Source: Hydrangea macrophylla (Eukaryota > Streptophyta > Magnoliopsida > Cornales > Hydrangeaceae). From it: a stretch of DNA of 64,000 nt. Each line of letters opens with the position of its first letter. Position 1 is the first letter of the stretch. Below the pieces are notes generated by a model. The model made no database searches. It had not been told where the DNA came from and was given only the letters and a program-made list of their open reading frames with translations. The position numbers and the translations under genes are program-made. Below, piece after piece: positions 19,723 to 30,799 of the stretch. The stretch covers positions 63,908,010-63,972,009 of the forward strand of contig CM066983.1 in assembly GCA_033977485.1 (NCBI GenBank). The letters are read 5' to 3'.

Positions 19723-19740
19723 TCATCCACCACTCATTAA
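19723..19740 (-). other. Polypurine tract next to the shared LTR
   Basis: The minus strand reads AATGAGTGGTGGATGA directly before the LTR start TGCAATACCC. It is preceded by GAGGACGAAATCC, the usual GGGGACGAA-type lead-in of plant gypsy elements. Confidence 0.75.
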
Positions 19741-19744
19741 GGAT

Positions 19745-20695
19745 TTCGTCCTCAGAATAAAAAACAAACAAGGTGTAAAACAAAAATGGAAACTTCTCTC
19801 CCATCTCTAACTCTAGCTCTCATGAAGCTTCTCCTTCATCATGATGCTTCCACTGAATCTTCACTAATGGAATCTCCTCATTCCTGAACTTATTGATTCT
19901 TCAATCTAGAATACGAATCGGTCCTTCATTAAATGTAACATTGTTGTTGACTTTAATATCTTCAAAGTTGATCTCTTGTGCTGGGTTATGATCACACTTC
20001 CTCAGCATACTGATGTGAAAAACGTTGTACACTCCTAACATCTTCGGTGGTAACATAAGGCAATAAGAAACCTTCCCAACACATTCTAGAATCTTGAATG
20101 GTCCGATGAATTGCGACGATAGCTTGCCTCTCTTTTGACCAAATCTGACGATGCCTCGAACAGTTCAAACTTTGAGTAGCATGTGGTCTCTAATTGCAAA
20201 TTCCAAATATTTTTGTCGCTTGTCAACATAACTCTTGTGCCGGGTCTGAGCTGTCCTCATCTTCTTATGTACAATCTGGATTTTCTCACTCGTTTCTTGT
20301 ACCATCTCTGGCCCAAGAAGTTGAGAATCTTCGACTTCGGCCCAACATAGCAGTGATCGGCAAGGTCTTCCATATAAAGCTTCAAATGGCGCCATCTCTA
20401 TGCTCGTATTGTAACTATTGTTGTAGGCAAACTTGATCAATGGTAGGTATATCTCCCATGAACTCACAAAATCAATAACACAAGCGCGTAGCATGTCTTC
20501 CATCACTTCATTAACTCGTTCAGTCTAACCATCAGTCTGTGGATAAAAGGCTGAACTCAAGTTCAGTGTTGTTCCCATTGCTCTCTGGAGACTCTTCTAG
20601 AATTCTGCAGTAAAGCACGAATCTCAATCTGACATGATAGAAATAGGTACACCATATAACTGTACCACGTGCTGTAGATACAAAATTTGAGAAGC
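19745..20695 (-). pseudogene. Ty3/gypsy integrase C-terminal half with chromodomain (decayed)
   Basis: On the minus strand the integrase core appears from LYGVPISIMSD through FYPQTDG, then FAYNNSYNTSIEMAPFEALY and GRPCRS (113-codon open segment 20506-20165). A GPFKILE segment and a VKIQWKHHDEGEASWELE chromodomain-like tail follow near 19810-19870. The chromodomain marks it as a chromovirus. Several stops interrupt it, and the 5' side breaks off at about 20695. It belongs to the right-hand unit of the tandem that shares the LTR at 17519. Confidence 0.85.
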
Positions 20696-21067
20696 ATAGT
20701 TTTATTATTTTTATATGTTAATCAAGTTTTTTTTAACTCGGAAGAATCAAAATTACTCATTTTATTTTTTCAATCCTTTTTAGTAGGTGCAAAGTGCAAA
20801 GTGCGATGCAGATTTTTTTATGCTAAAAGGATGCTCAATAAAGGGCTCTAGAGAGAAACCATAGGAGCACTCCCAATCATCGGCAAAATGCAGCTAAAAT
20901 TTTCCTTAAAATATAAAAATAACGCTTGCAAAAACATAGCTACATAAACACCAAAGGCATATTATTATAAAAATTATACATAGATAATTTATCATACCCT
21001 TTCATGGACACTTACATAATTTAAATTCAACCTTATAAATCAAACACACTTATTCTTTATATATCTA
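20696..21067. other. AT-rich stretch without recognised genes
   Basis: Low-complexity, AT-rich sequence lies between the broken integrase and a MITE. I see no conserved domain or RNA gene. Confidence 0.6.
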
Positions 21068-21076
21068 ATAAGTGAA

Positions 21077-21241
21077 CAACAATGCTAGGGACACTAACAA
21101 ATCTCACTAACACTCACACCCACACTCTATCTCTTCCTAGTGGCACTGTGGGGTCCACTGCAGGGCTCCACAGTTCCACTAGGAGAGATAGAGTGTGGTT
21201 ATGAGTGTTAGTGAAATTTATTAGTGCCCCAAATATTACTC
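21077..21241. mobile_element. Mutator-type foldback MITE, 165 bp, 9-bp TSD ATAAGTGAA
   Basis: Almost the whole element is an inverted repeat that can fold into a long hairpin. The right terminus reads GAGTAATATTTGGGGCAC (reverse complement) and the left is a diverged copy. ATAAGTGAA at 21068-21076 is repeated at 21242-21250. Nine-base duplications are characteristic of Mutator-like elements. Related copies are at 48405-48578 and 53747-53842. Confidence 0.88.
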
Positions 21242-21250
21242 ATAAGTGAA

Positions 21251-21992
21251 AATCTTGATTGGTGGAGAGAGAATAGGATAATTAATTAGTTAGGATTAGA
21301 TTTAATTAGCATTAATTTCTATTTATTCAATTTCAAATATTGAGTGAAATAAACAAAAAGATATTTTAGAGGAAAATTACACGTGGCGCTGAGGTGGCAA
21401 AATCAAAATCCTTCGTTTTCATATATATGCAAGGTATATGCCCGCACAAATGCACGGAACAAAATTATATTACATTGTATATAGTTTTAAAAAAAAGTAA
21501 TACAGTACAATGAAAATATAGAAAAATATGAAGTTGCACATCTTTTTTTTTTAAGAGGAATTTGCATATCTATTAACATATGTAAATAATGATCTAATTG
21601 GTTTGAACATATTAAAATTTTATCATAGTGTAACTCAATATAAAATATCAAGAGAATGAGCTGCATATAATAATTTGCGCCAACTTAAAACCATGAGTTA
21701 TAACTATTGGCCATTGAAACAGAAGCTACACTAACCCTACTTGTTACAACTTATAAGCTGCAAATTGTAGCTTATAGCGTAGAAAAAGCTAAAATGGAGT
21801 GTTTAGTGTGACTTGTAGCTTCAAAACTTATAGCTTTTCTCAACTTATTTAAGGCCCAAAAGCTAACTTCTTAGAAGTTGGGTTGGAAGTGGTTTTCTAG
21901 CTTATAGCTTATTTGCCATTTCATGAACATTTTATTGGACAACCTTGTCCTTTTTTCTTTTTTCTGCTGACATAAATTACCCCCAACTAAAT
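21251..21992. other. AT-rich stretch with GCTTATAAGC-like inverted motifs
   Basis: The sequence contains several AGCTTATAGC-type motifs (21690-21920) suggestive of an old small DNA transposon, but no clean termini or duplication are visible. There is no gene. Confidence 0.4.
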
Positions 21993-22667
21993 TAAAGTCT
22001 TCATAGCTTTGACCCAATGAGCTGAATCAACATTAGTCATTGCTTCTTCATACGTGGTTGGATCAGATTCAAATTCTATGGAGACAGTTTCAAAAACTTC
22101 TCCTAAGAACTTGTATCTATCAGGCTGGCTAACCATCCTCCCACTTTTAACCCAATGAGCTGAATCAACATCAGCCATTGCTTCTTCATACGTGGTTGGA
22201 TCAGATTCAGATTCTATGGAGATAGCTTCAAAAACTTCTCGTAAGAAATTGTATCTGTCAGGCTGGCTAACCATCCTCCCACTACGACGAGGTACCGGTA
22301 CAGAATTGGGTAAATAAGTGGTATTTTCTTATATTACATCGTTATCAACTACGGGTAGGACTGAGGGCTCTCCTTCTATCTCTTTCGGATCTATCATTCC
22401 CTTAGGTTTATGGTTCATGATATAATCATCCTCCAAGAAAATAGCATTTGCATTAACAAACACTTTCTATTCTCTTGGATCATAAAAATACCATCCATAA
22501 GTACCCTTTGGATACCCTACAAAGTAACATACTTCTAATCTAGCTTCCAATTTGCTTATCTTTCCTTTCAGCATATGTGCTGGACACCTCCATATCCGAA
22601 GATGTTGCAAAGAGGGCTTGCGTCCAATCCACATCTCCCGTGGTGTCTTAGGAATGGATTTACTTGG
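21993..22667 (-). pseudogene. Ty1/copia integrase C-terminal region (fragment, internal duplication)
   Basis: On the minus strand it encodes PSKSIPKTPREMWIGRKPSL, a CPAHMLKGK segment and CYFVGYPKGTYGWYFYDP, followed by SDPTTYEEAMADVDSAHWVK. These are typical of the copia integrase end and start of RT. The last part is duplicated in tandem, with two copies of about 129 bp within 21993-22274. One or two stops are present. At 22667 it meets a plus-strand copia RT fragment head to head. Confidence 0.85.
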
Positions 22668-23530
22668 AATAAGATTTAGGGATTAATCTTGAGGATTGCT
22701 AAGACTATCTCAAAAATGTTATATCAATCGAGTCTTGGAGAGATTCAATATACAGTTGCGTTCAGTCAGTGATGCACCAATCATGAAAGGTGATGAGTTA
22801 AATGAAAGTTAGTGCCCTATGAATGACTTAGAAAAGGAATAAATGAAGAAAGTTCCATATGCGTCAGTTGTGGGGAGCTTAATTTATGCTTAGATTTGTA
22901 CCAGACCAGATATTCACTTTGTCGTTGGAATGCTAGGTAGATATCAAAGTAACCCAGGAATGGAACACTGGAAAGAAGCGAAGAAAGTTATAAGATATCT
23001 TCAAGGGATAAAGGTTTATATGCTCACATATAGGATACCAGATCAGTTAGAAGTGATCGGATACTCAGAATTAGATTTTGGTGGATGCTTAGATAGTAGA
23101 AAGTCCACATCAGGCTTTGTGTTTCTGCTAGCCGGTGGGGTAATCTCGTGGAAGAGTGTGAAGCAGTCTATCATTGCTTCATCTACGATGGAGGCCGAGT
23201 TTATGGCATATTTTGAGGCTACATGTCATACTCTATGGTTGCGTCATTTCATCTCAGGACTTCGTGTTGTTGACTCCATTGCTAGGCTAATGAAACTTTA
23301 TTCTGACAATATCACAACAGTTTTCTTCTCTAAGAATAGAAAGTATTCTAATTGATCCAAGCACATGGAACTTAAGTACTTAGTGGTTAGAGAAAGAGTC
23401 TAGAAACATCAAATATCAAATTGAGATTTTGAGCACCACTCTTATGGTTGTTGATGCATGGACTAAAGGATTACCTCCAAAAATATATAAGGAACATGGT
23501 ACTAGGATGGGTTTTTTTAGTAATCCTTGA
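22668..23530 (+). pseudogene. Ty1/copia RT end and RNase H (decayed)
   Basis: On the plus strand the RT end (YINRVLERFN near 22725-22755) and the GSLIYA and TRPDIHFVVG motifs (22870-22930) lead into RNase H (open 141 codons at 22930-23355). Visible motifs are KKVIRYLQG, SGFVFLLAGGVISWKS and STMEAEFMA. It ends with a decayed KYLVVRE..GLPPKIYKEH tail near 23360-23520. Several stops occur before 22930 and after 23355. The element's 3' LTR follows at 23970. Confidence 0.88.
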
Positions 23531-23957
23531 TATGTATAATGATGGATATTTCAGTTGTTATGTACTTGACACCTATGCACAATGATAGTTTGTTTCTGTT
23601 TGTTTTACTTATGTGTTCTCATATTATGTTTGATTGTTTGATAAACAGAAAATGTCTTAACAAGATAACTTACAGGGGCTTTTTGGAATAATAGACTAGG
23701 TTAGTAAAAGCTATCAATGGCATGGTGCATAGAAGGGAGTATGACATAGTTGTTATCCTATCGCTATACCTCACATTGATAGTCTAAACTAATCATAGTA
23801 TTACAATATCTTATTAATTGGGCTTATTGGCTAGTCTTAGAAATTTCTGAGCATGTGCTAAAGGTTTATGTGTGGAATCCAACAACGTCAAATATTTTAA
23901 CTAAAATTTGCATATTTTGTTACGACTAAACATTGCATCATAATTGGCTGAGTGGAT

Positions 23958-23969
23958 CAAGTGGGAGAA
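23958..23969 (+). other. Polypurine tract of the copia element
   Basis: CAAGTGGGAGAA immediately precedes the LTR start TGTAAACCC. It is a typical copia PPT context. Confidence 0.8.
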
Positions 23970-24474
23970 TGTAAACCCACGTGAGACTTTAGAGTCCACT
24001 TTAGGGTGGCCCACTAGCCTTCTAAGATGGTTGGACTCCACTATGATTCTTAGCCAATAGGAAATTTTGTCCAACTTAAGGAGAATATAAATAATTTAAC
24101 TAATTGGGAGGTTATCATGAAAACTCCACGATGGAACAGTTCTCCCAATAGCAGTTATTGGCCCTCGTCTCTCCTCTATAAAGACTCAAAAACATCCCCT
24201 TGAAAGCAACGTACCATCAATCATAGTAAATTATTTTTGGGTATATTGAGAGATAGAGAGATATAGAGAATAAGGAGAAGCCAAGATTAAAGATTGATAA
24301 AAGGGTTTCTATTCTTGTCACTCTGAATCGCAAAAGAACAGTACACATTTAATTTCAGTTTTAGAGAGATCTTGAGATGTATTAGATTCAAGATCCATAT
24401 ATATTTCTCATGATAGTTTGGTTATTTTATCAATTATAGTCTTAAAGAGATATCACACTGTGATACATGTTACA
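23970..24474 (+). mobile_element. 3' LTR of the copia element (right end approximate)
   Basis: It begins TGTAAACCCACGTGAGAC directly after the polypurine tract. It contains a clear TATA box (CTATAAAGAC near 24177) and an AG-rich leader. The end is placed at a TACA near 24474 but is not confirmed, since no second LTR is in the window. Confidence 0.65.
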
Positions 24475-25588
24475 TGTGATACAAATTAATTGAAGAATGT
24501 AGTACCAATCTGATCTGATTATAAAATACAAACTAGTTATTGTCCATCCTCATTGACACTAAAAAAAGTTAATTTAACCCTAACTTAATCATATTTTATA
24601 AACATGATTTTTTATAATTGCAATGTTTAGATACATGTTAAATTTAGAGACAAAAAAGAGTGTTGGGAGAGAGAGAATGATGTATAGAGAGGGGAGGAAA
24701 ATGCAAAATGTGTAAAATTTGTGAGAAATTTCAAATTTTTTAAAATTAAAATTTAAGAAAGTGGTGAAGAGAGTTTAAGTGTCCTTATGTCCTAGTCATC
24801 ATAGTCACTCCTTCTATATTAACTCTAATGGATACGGGTCAGATTGAGAATCAAATTACAAGCCAACATGTTATAAATCCATGCACATTTGGACCAGATT
24901 AAAATACACAAAAAGCTATATTTTAAAAAGAATTTTAGTCAAAAGTCCTCTAAAATAAAATTTTTTGTATTAGTCCAACTCGTTTTTTGTATATTAGTGA
25001 AAAGTCCATATATTATAAATCTTATGTGAAATTTCCATAAAATAGTTATGGAAGGACATAGATGGAATAACAAAATATCAAGTCCTCACGTGAAATTTCA
25101 CATAAAAAGCTATGTGAATTTCACATAACTTTTAAAACATAAGAACTTGATATTCCGATTAAGTTTCACTAGTCATGGAGTTTTGACCAAAATAAAAACA
25201 AATGAGTTGTCCTTTAAAATTAATTTATTTAAGATGGTAGACTTTTTACTAGATTTATATACTTTAAAATGAACCATGCAACCCTTAGTCCCTTTTGTAA
25301 TGTGTGGGTTTAGAATTTTAAGTAGGTATGTGTACATTTCTACATAAAAAAAAAATAAGAAGTGAAAGAAAGAAAAAAAAATCCTTGTATTCATTTTGCA
25401 AAAATTATGACTTCAGGATTATGTGGATGGTATATAATTTCTAATGTTGCAAATAACTCAGGTTCATCAATTATATTCCTCTGATTTAGGTTTTCATTTT
25501 TTTTGGACTTTTTCGTGTTTGTTTTGCTAAGAAAAAACAATAAGAAGAAAAAGAAAAAGAAAAGTAAAATTTAGGAGTTCAATCCATC
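24475..25588. other. AT-rich intergenic stretch with a dispersed repeat
   Basis: There is no gene. The part 24640-24790 (GAATGATGTATAGAGAGGGG then ATGCAAAATGTGTAAAA) resembles 53985-54060, so it is a dispersed repeat. A short foldback around 25065-25158 (ATATCAAGT..ACTTGATAT) may be an old MITE. Confidence 0.5.
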
Positions 25589-25953
25589 TGTCATGCCCCG
25601 GAGCAGCAAAAATTAGCAGGAAATAAAATTTTCCTTTCTAGGTTCGTAAGCCATGACTAGTTACATTAACTGATTATTCACAAACACATTAGATAAATAA
25701 GATAATAATTTAAGCGGAAGCGTAAACTGAATATACGTCAAAGATTGCTAGTTATTACATCAGAGTTCATTATTTCAAAAGATAAAAGCACAAAAGAGAT
25801 TAAGGCGTTGGACGCCGTTTACATCTTTATATGTAAAGACAAAAGGAAGTGTAAGATCGTTGAAGTAAGATGTGTGATGCCAATTTACAACTTAGTACAA
25901 ATGGACAAAAATCTATAAAGAACAATTAAGTCTTCTTTCTTGAAGTAGCGCCT

Positions 25954-26064
25954 CTAACTGGTGTAGCCGTGACCTTCAGCATTGTAGGCTTTCCCTTCGA
26001 AGGCTTCCTCTTTGTAGGCTCCTTCCTGATAGTCTTCCTCCGAACGATCATATCCTGTATAGTC
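25954..26064 (-). other. Short acidic LTR reading frame
   Basis: On the minus strand, after the hairpin, a frame reads DYTGYDRSEEDYQEGAYKEE and continues to HGYTS-stop at 25954. It starts with the DYTG seen in the frame at 1248-1430 and is similarly rich in Asp, Glu, Tyr and Gly, though the C-terminus differs. Confidence 0.4.
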
Positions 26065-26299
26065 TAGACATGGGAATGTCCAGGGCGTAGTAGGCCGTTA
26101 GCTTTAATAAAAGCTAAGTGAGCATCCTAACCGAACACTCCTAATATAAAATATGTATTCGAAGTACATAGTGACTAGTTACGACAGTTGAATGAATTAT
26201 GTTTAGACCGTGCGTGAAACTATGCATCATCGATATATTCGATTTCACTTGACTTAACATCCGACTTACTTAACTTTTTTACATAACCAGTGTAACACT

Positions 26300-26625
26300 G
26301 TTGGCTTAGAATAACTCGCTCATTGGGACGAGCTATGGTTACTTTACTATCGATGTTTGTCTCACCGTGGCCGCAGTAGTAATCTCAATTTACAAGCTAA
26401 CCATGTACTCTAGGTCCCCGGAACCTTGCCTTATGAATATCGTCGCTAATTTGCGAAACTGTTACTTTACTAACGTTGGTTGTCGTGACTGTCATAGTAA
26501 TCTCTCCTTACAGGTTTACCATGTTTATTCATTTTTCGATTTATTCTTATCAACATGGTTACGTTACTATCGTGTTTGCCTCTCCGTGGCCATAGTAGCA
26601 ATCATCGCCGGCATGCAATTCTGTA
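26300..26625 (-). repeat. Mid-LTR repeats, three units of about 120 bp
   Basis: Three imperfect units share GTTACTTTACTATCG-like and CTCACCGTGGCC(A/G)(C/T)AGTAGTAATC-like segments. They occupy the same slot as the unrelated mid-LTR repeats of neighbouring LTRs. Confidence 0.7.
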
Positions 26626-26929
26626 ATTCCATTTGACAGTATCGACTCACTACATATCAACTTTCAGACCTCCGCGGTCGACTACACGTATTTTCAAATG
26701 CATATGGACTTGGTCTCTACGACCATTCGACTCTATACTCGTACACGTCGACTTGACGTTACGACATCGACACTGACACCAATCCTACGTGTGGTGTATT
26801 CTATATTATACACGTGGTACAAGTTAATTAAATATGTATTATTTATTCTTGAAATATAAAATGGACCCTAAGCTCGTAGTACCACATGTTAAAGCATGAG
26901 GCTAACCGGACTGATAATAATAACGAACA

Positions 26930-26961
26930 AAAATAATAATAACAACAACAACAACAACAAC

Positions 26962-27009
<48 letters not shown>
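26930..27009. repeat. AAC/AAT microsatellite
   Basis: A run of (AAC)n passes into (AAT)n within the LTR. Confidence 0.95.
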
Positions 27010-27010
<1 letters not shown>

Positions 27011-27679
27011 GAGATAATATGTTTGGGGTGCAATATATTAACATGAGATTAACCGAAAAGTGATAACAATAGTAATAACAATAATATTATTAATAATAGT
27101 AGCATAATAATATGTTCAGGTACAACATATTAAAGCCTGATGCTTAATTGATAATAATAATAATAATAATAACAACGAACGGAATATAAAATAGATATTA
27201 AGTACATGGGACAACCTGTTTAAGCCAAGGTTAACCAGAATACTAATAATATAGTAATATTAACAAAATAGTAATACCGAACTAGGTTTGAGGTACAACA
27301 TGTTAAATCACGAGTTTAAACATATAACTAATAAGATAATATTAATAATAAATAATAATCGAAATCATAATACGGACCTAGTTTAGGGATACCATATGTT
27401 AAGCACAAGATTGTTCATAAATAATAATACATATAGGATAATACGGACATTAATCTAATATATCAAGTGAGTTAGAAACTCACCGTAGGTTCGAGGTCGC
27501 GGTGTAGTTTGGGATGGTAAGCTTTCCTTTCCTTTCCTTTCTTTTCTTTTTCTTCTCACTCTCTCAGCTTAACTCTCTCTCTATATATTTTCCTTTTGTT
27601 TCTTAAAATTAATGAGAGGGGGGGGGGGGATTTTATAGGGGAATGGGAGGGCCCACCAATATGTATATATATATCACAC

Positions 27680-27895
27680 ACACATACTACTCAAGCACAC
27701 AACACCTCACATTGACACCTACACACCACTCACTCAAGCATACAACACCTCACATGGACACTTACTCACAACTCACTCAAGCACACAATACATCACTTGG
27801 ACACCTACACAACTCACTCAAGTACACAACACCTCATATGGACACCTACACACAACTCAGTCAAGCACACAACACCTCACATGGACATCTCACCA
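27680..27895. repeat. Minisatellite near the LTR start (unit about 41-42 bp)
   Basis: About five units share ACACCTCACATGGACACCTAC followed by ACACAACTCACTCAAG. The array lies close to the LTR start, where the CAATCGATTG block 1 sits in other LTRs. Confidence 0.9.
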
Positions 27896-28064
27896 CCACT
27901 TGATAGGGGTTGTTTGGGGGTTGGCTTAGGGTATAAGCATGGTCGGGTAACACAGGTATAATTACAGGTTCCAAAATAATATTTATTATAGTGGAAATCT
28001 TATAATTACTGTACAAAACTAGAAATTATATTAATAAAATAAAATAAAAAATACAGGTATTACA

Positions 28065-28080
28065 ATATCCACCTCCTATC
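28065..28080 (-). other. Polypurine tract of the chromovirus
   Basis: The minus strand reads GATAGGAGGTGGATAT before the LTR start TGTAATACC. Confidence 0.8.
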
Positions 28081-28099
28081 AATGATTTTGTCCCTGAAA

Positions 28100-29485
28100 T
28101 CTGAGCTAGCTAGTCACTAAACAAAGCTGGAAATTTCTTGCGCATTTTTGATTCCAACTTCCAAGAAGCTTCGCGTTCGTCATGGTGTGTCCATTGAACT
28201 TTCACCGGAGGAATCTCCTTAGTCCTTAGCTTCTTGACTCCTTGATCCAAAATTCAGACTGGTCCTTCAGTACAAGTCACTTTGTTATTCACCTCAATAT
28301 CCGTGAAGTCAATTTTATGTGACGGATCATGTTCCTAAGCATGGTGATATGAAATACATTATGTACTCCTGATATATTAGGTGGTAGTGTAAGTCGGTAG
28401 GCTACTTTTCCCAGGCACTCTAAAATTTTAAACGGTCCAATCTAGCACAGTGACAACTTTCCTTGTTTCTGTCCAAATCTGACAACGCCTCGCACCGGAT
28501 ATACTTTAGAAGTATGTGATCTCCAACACTGAACTCCAATTCCTTGCGGTGCTTGTCTGCAAAGCTTTTCTATCTGCTCTGTGCTGCTTTCATCTTTTCT
28601 TTACGATGTTGATCTTTTCATTCGTCTCTCGAATCATTTTCAGTCTTAGAAGTTTATTGTCTCCAACTTCTACCCAGTACAATGGTGATCGGCATGGTCT
28701 TCCATACAGTGCCTCAAATGGTGCCATCCCGATGCTCGAATGATAACTATTCTTATATACAAACTCTACCAATGGCAGGTGTGTCTCTAAAGAACTCTCA
28801 AAATGTCTTGCATTACTTGGTTGACTCATTCTATTTGTCCATTGATTTGGGGATGAAATGCTGAACTTAACTTTAATGAAGTTCCTATTACTGCTTGTAA
28901 GCTTTTCCAAAATCCCGATGTAAAATGCAAGTCGTGATCTAATACGATAAATACAGGCACTCTGTGTAGTCGTACGACTTGCTGTAAGTACATTCTATTC
29001 ATCTTCTCAACCGGGTACGTCATGTTGTAGGCGATGAAATGAGTTGATTTGGTGAGTCGGTCCACGATCACCCAAATAGCATCATGATTCTGTTGTGATA
29101 TTGGCATTCCCACAATGAAATTTGTAGTAATATGTTCCCATTTCCACCCAGAACTGGCAGTGGTTATAATAACCTTGCTGGCCTCTGGTGTTATGCTTTG
29201 AGTTGTTTACAGGTTAAACATTTGGATACTTGCTACCTCTCTTTTCATTCCTTCCCACCAGAAGTTTCTTTTCAAGTCCTTTTACATTTTTGTTCCTCCA
29301 GGGTGGACCGTCATTCTTAACTTTTGCACTTCATTGAGTATGTCCTTCCTTAAGTTGTCCTTGTTAGGCACACAAGACCATCTAAATCCTCCGTTTTCCC
29401 CCAATATTCCATTATGTTGGGTCATTTGCTGATGCTTTCTCAAACCATTGATGAAGTCCTTTATCCTTTCCTTGAGCTTCAAGGA
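28100..29485 (-). pseudogene. Ty3/gypsy integrase with chromodomain (decayed)
   Basis: On the minus strand: remnants of the HHCC region (TVHPGGTKM near 29290); the catalytic core with VIVDRLTKSTHFI, VLDHDLHFTSGFWK and HPQINGQIE (28826-29113), where the D, D and E positions are still visible; FEALYGRPCRSPLYW (28590-28910); and a chromodomain-like KVQWTHHDEREASWKLE tail near 28140-28200. Frameshifts split it into several open pieces. The chromodomain places it among chromoviruses. Confidence 0.9.
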
Positions 29486-29511
29486 TGCAGTTTATGAGCA
29501 TCGTTGCACTA

Positions 29512-30770
29512 CTAGACATCCAAAAGTTTTCCTTCACTAGATTTGACAGTTTGAAAGTCAAATTCGGCTAGTGTTTCCAGCATTCTCCACTCTTTGACCA
29601 TAAGAGAGGATATAAACAATTTACTAGGTTTTTGGCTTAGTACGTTGGCAACTACGTTTGCTTTACCAGGGTGGTATTGCAAAGTGAAATCATAATCCTT
29701 CAACAATTCCATCCAACGTCGCTGCCTCATGTTCAACTCCTTCTGAGAGAACAAGTATCTTATGCTCTTATGATCTGAAAATAGATCAAACTTTTCTCCA
29801 TAAAGGTAATGTATCCAAATATTGAGAGCAAAAATGATTACGGCTAGTTTGAGATCGTGCCTAGGGTTGTTCATCTCGTGTGGTTTCAGTTATTGTGATC
29901 CATATGCTATCACTCTTCCAGCTTGTATGTTCATATATCCAAGTCCTTGGTGTGATGCGTCGCTATAAATGGTGAACTGCTCACCGCTCTTTGGTATTGC
30001 AAGCACTAGCACCGAGGTCAATCTTTCCTTTATCTCTTGAAATGCACATTCATGCTCGTCTTTCAATTTGTACTTCATATCTTTCCTTGTCAGACTGGTC
30101 AAAGGGGATACTATCTTAGAGAATCCGTCAACGAATCTTCAGTAGTATCTGACTAAACCAAGGAAACTCCTAACTTTAGTTGCATGTTTGGTCTATTCCA
30201 ATCCAAAATAGCATCTATCTTGGTTGAATCCACAGCCATCCCATCCTATAAGATATTATGACCTAAGAATTTGACTTCCTTTAGCCAAAATTCACACTTG
30301 TTGAACTTTTCATACAAGTGGTTGTCTCGAAGCGTCTGTAGTACGATCCTCACATGTTCTTTGTGTTCCTCCCTAATCTTTGAGTAGATCAGGATATCAT
30401 CTATGAACACAATCATGAATTGATCCAAGTGATCACTCTGTTCATTAAATCCATGAGTATAGCTGCGGCATTCATTAGTCCAAATGGCATGACCAGGAAT
30501 TCATAGTGCCCATATCTCATTCTAAAGGCTATCTTTGATACATCTTTGGGTCAAACCAACAATTGGTGGAATCTGGATCGTAGATCTATCTTAGAGAAGG
30601 TCGTCGCTCCATACAATTGATCGAATAGGTCATCGATTCTAGGAAGTGGGTATCAGTTCTTGATTGTGATAGCAATAAAAGAGTTGGAAGCACCGGTATT
30701 GAATAAAGCTTTAACTTGACTGCTAAACAATGTAAGGGTACCTTCCATATTTTTCTATTCTCCTTCATCG
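29512..30770 (-). pseudogene. Ty3/gypsy RT and RNase H, with protease joined to RT by a deletion
   Basis: On the minus strand RNase H includes FTIYSDASHQGLGY and [20 protein letters not shown]. The usual catalytic Glu in DLELA is Lys, and the late Asp in ADALS is Asn, so it is inactive. RT retains [21 protein letters not shown] and [11 protein letters not shown] (30246-30428). Immediately before PLPRIDD there is a protease active-site relic (ALFNTGAS), so roughly 100 or more residues between protease and RT are missing. Multiple stops and frameshifts occur. Confidence 0.88.
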
Positions 30771-30799
30771 AATTTGGTTTTCCCTAGGATAATGGCATT

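Larger units (their letters stand above)
25589..28064 (-). mobile_element. 3' LTR of a minus-strand chromovirus, 2476 bp
   Basis: On the minus strand it starts TGTAATACCTGTATTTTTT at 28064 and ends CCGGGGCATGACA at 25589. A polypurine tract and a chromodomain-bearing integrase lie directly upstream (plus-strand right). No primer-binding site lies to the left, confirming it as the 3' LTR. It contains a 41-bp-type minisatellite (27680-27895), a GTGAGTTAGAAACTCAC inverted repeat near 27468, AAC/AAT microsatellites, mid-LTR repeats (26300-26620) and an AGCTTT/AAAGCT hairpin near 26107-26124. Confidence 0.88.

Noticed and set aside
27643..27903. 86-codon His/Thr-rich frame
   Set aside because: It is an 'ORF' across the 41-bp minisatellite and has no conserved start context.
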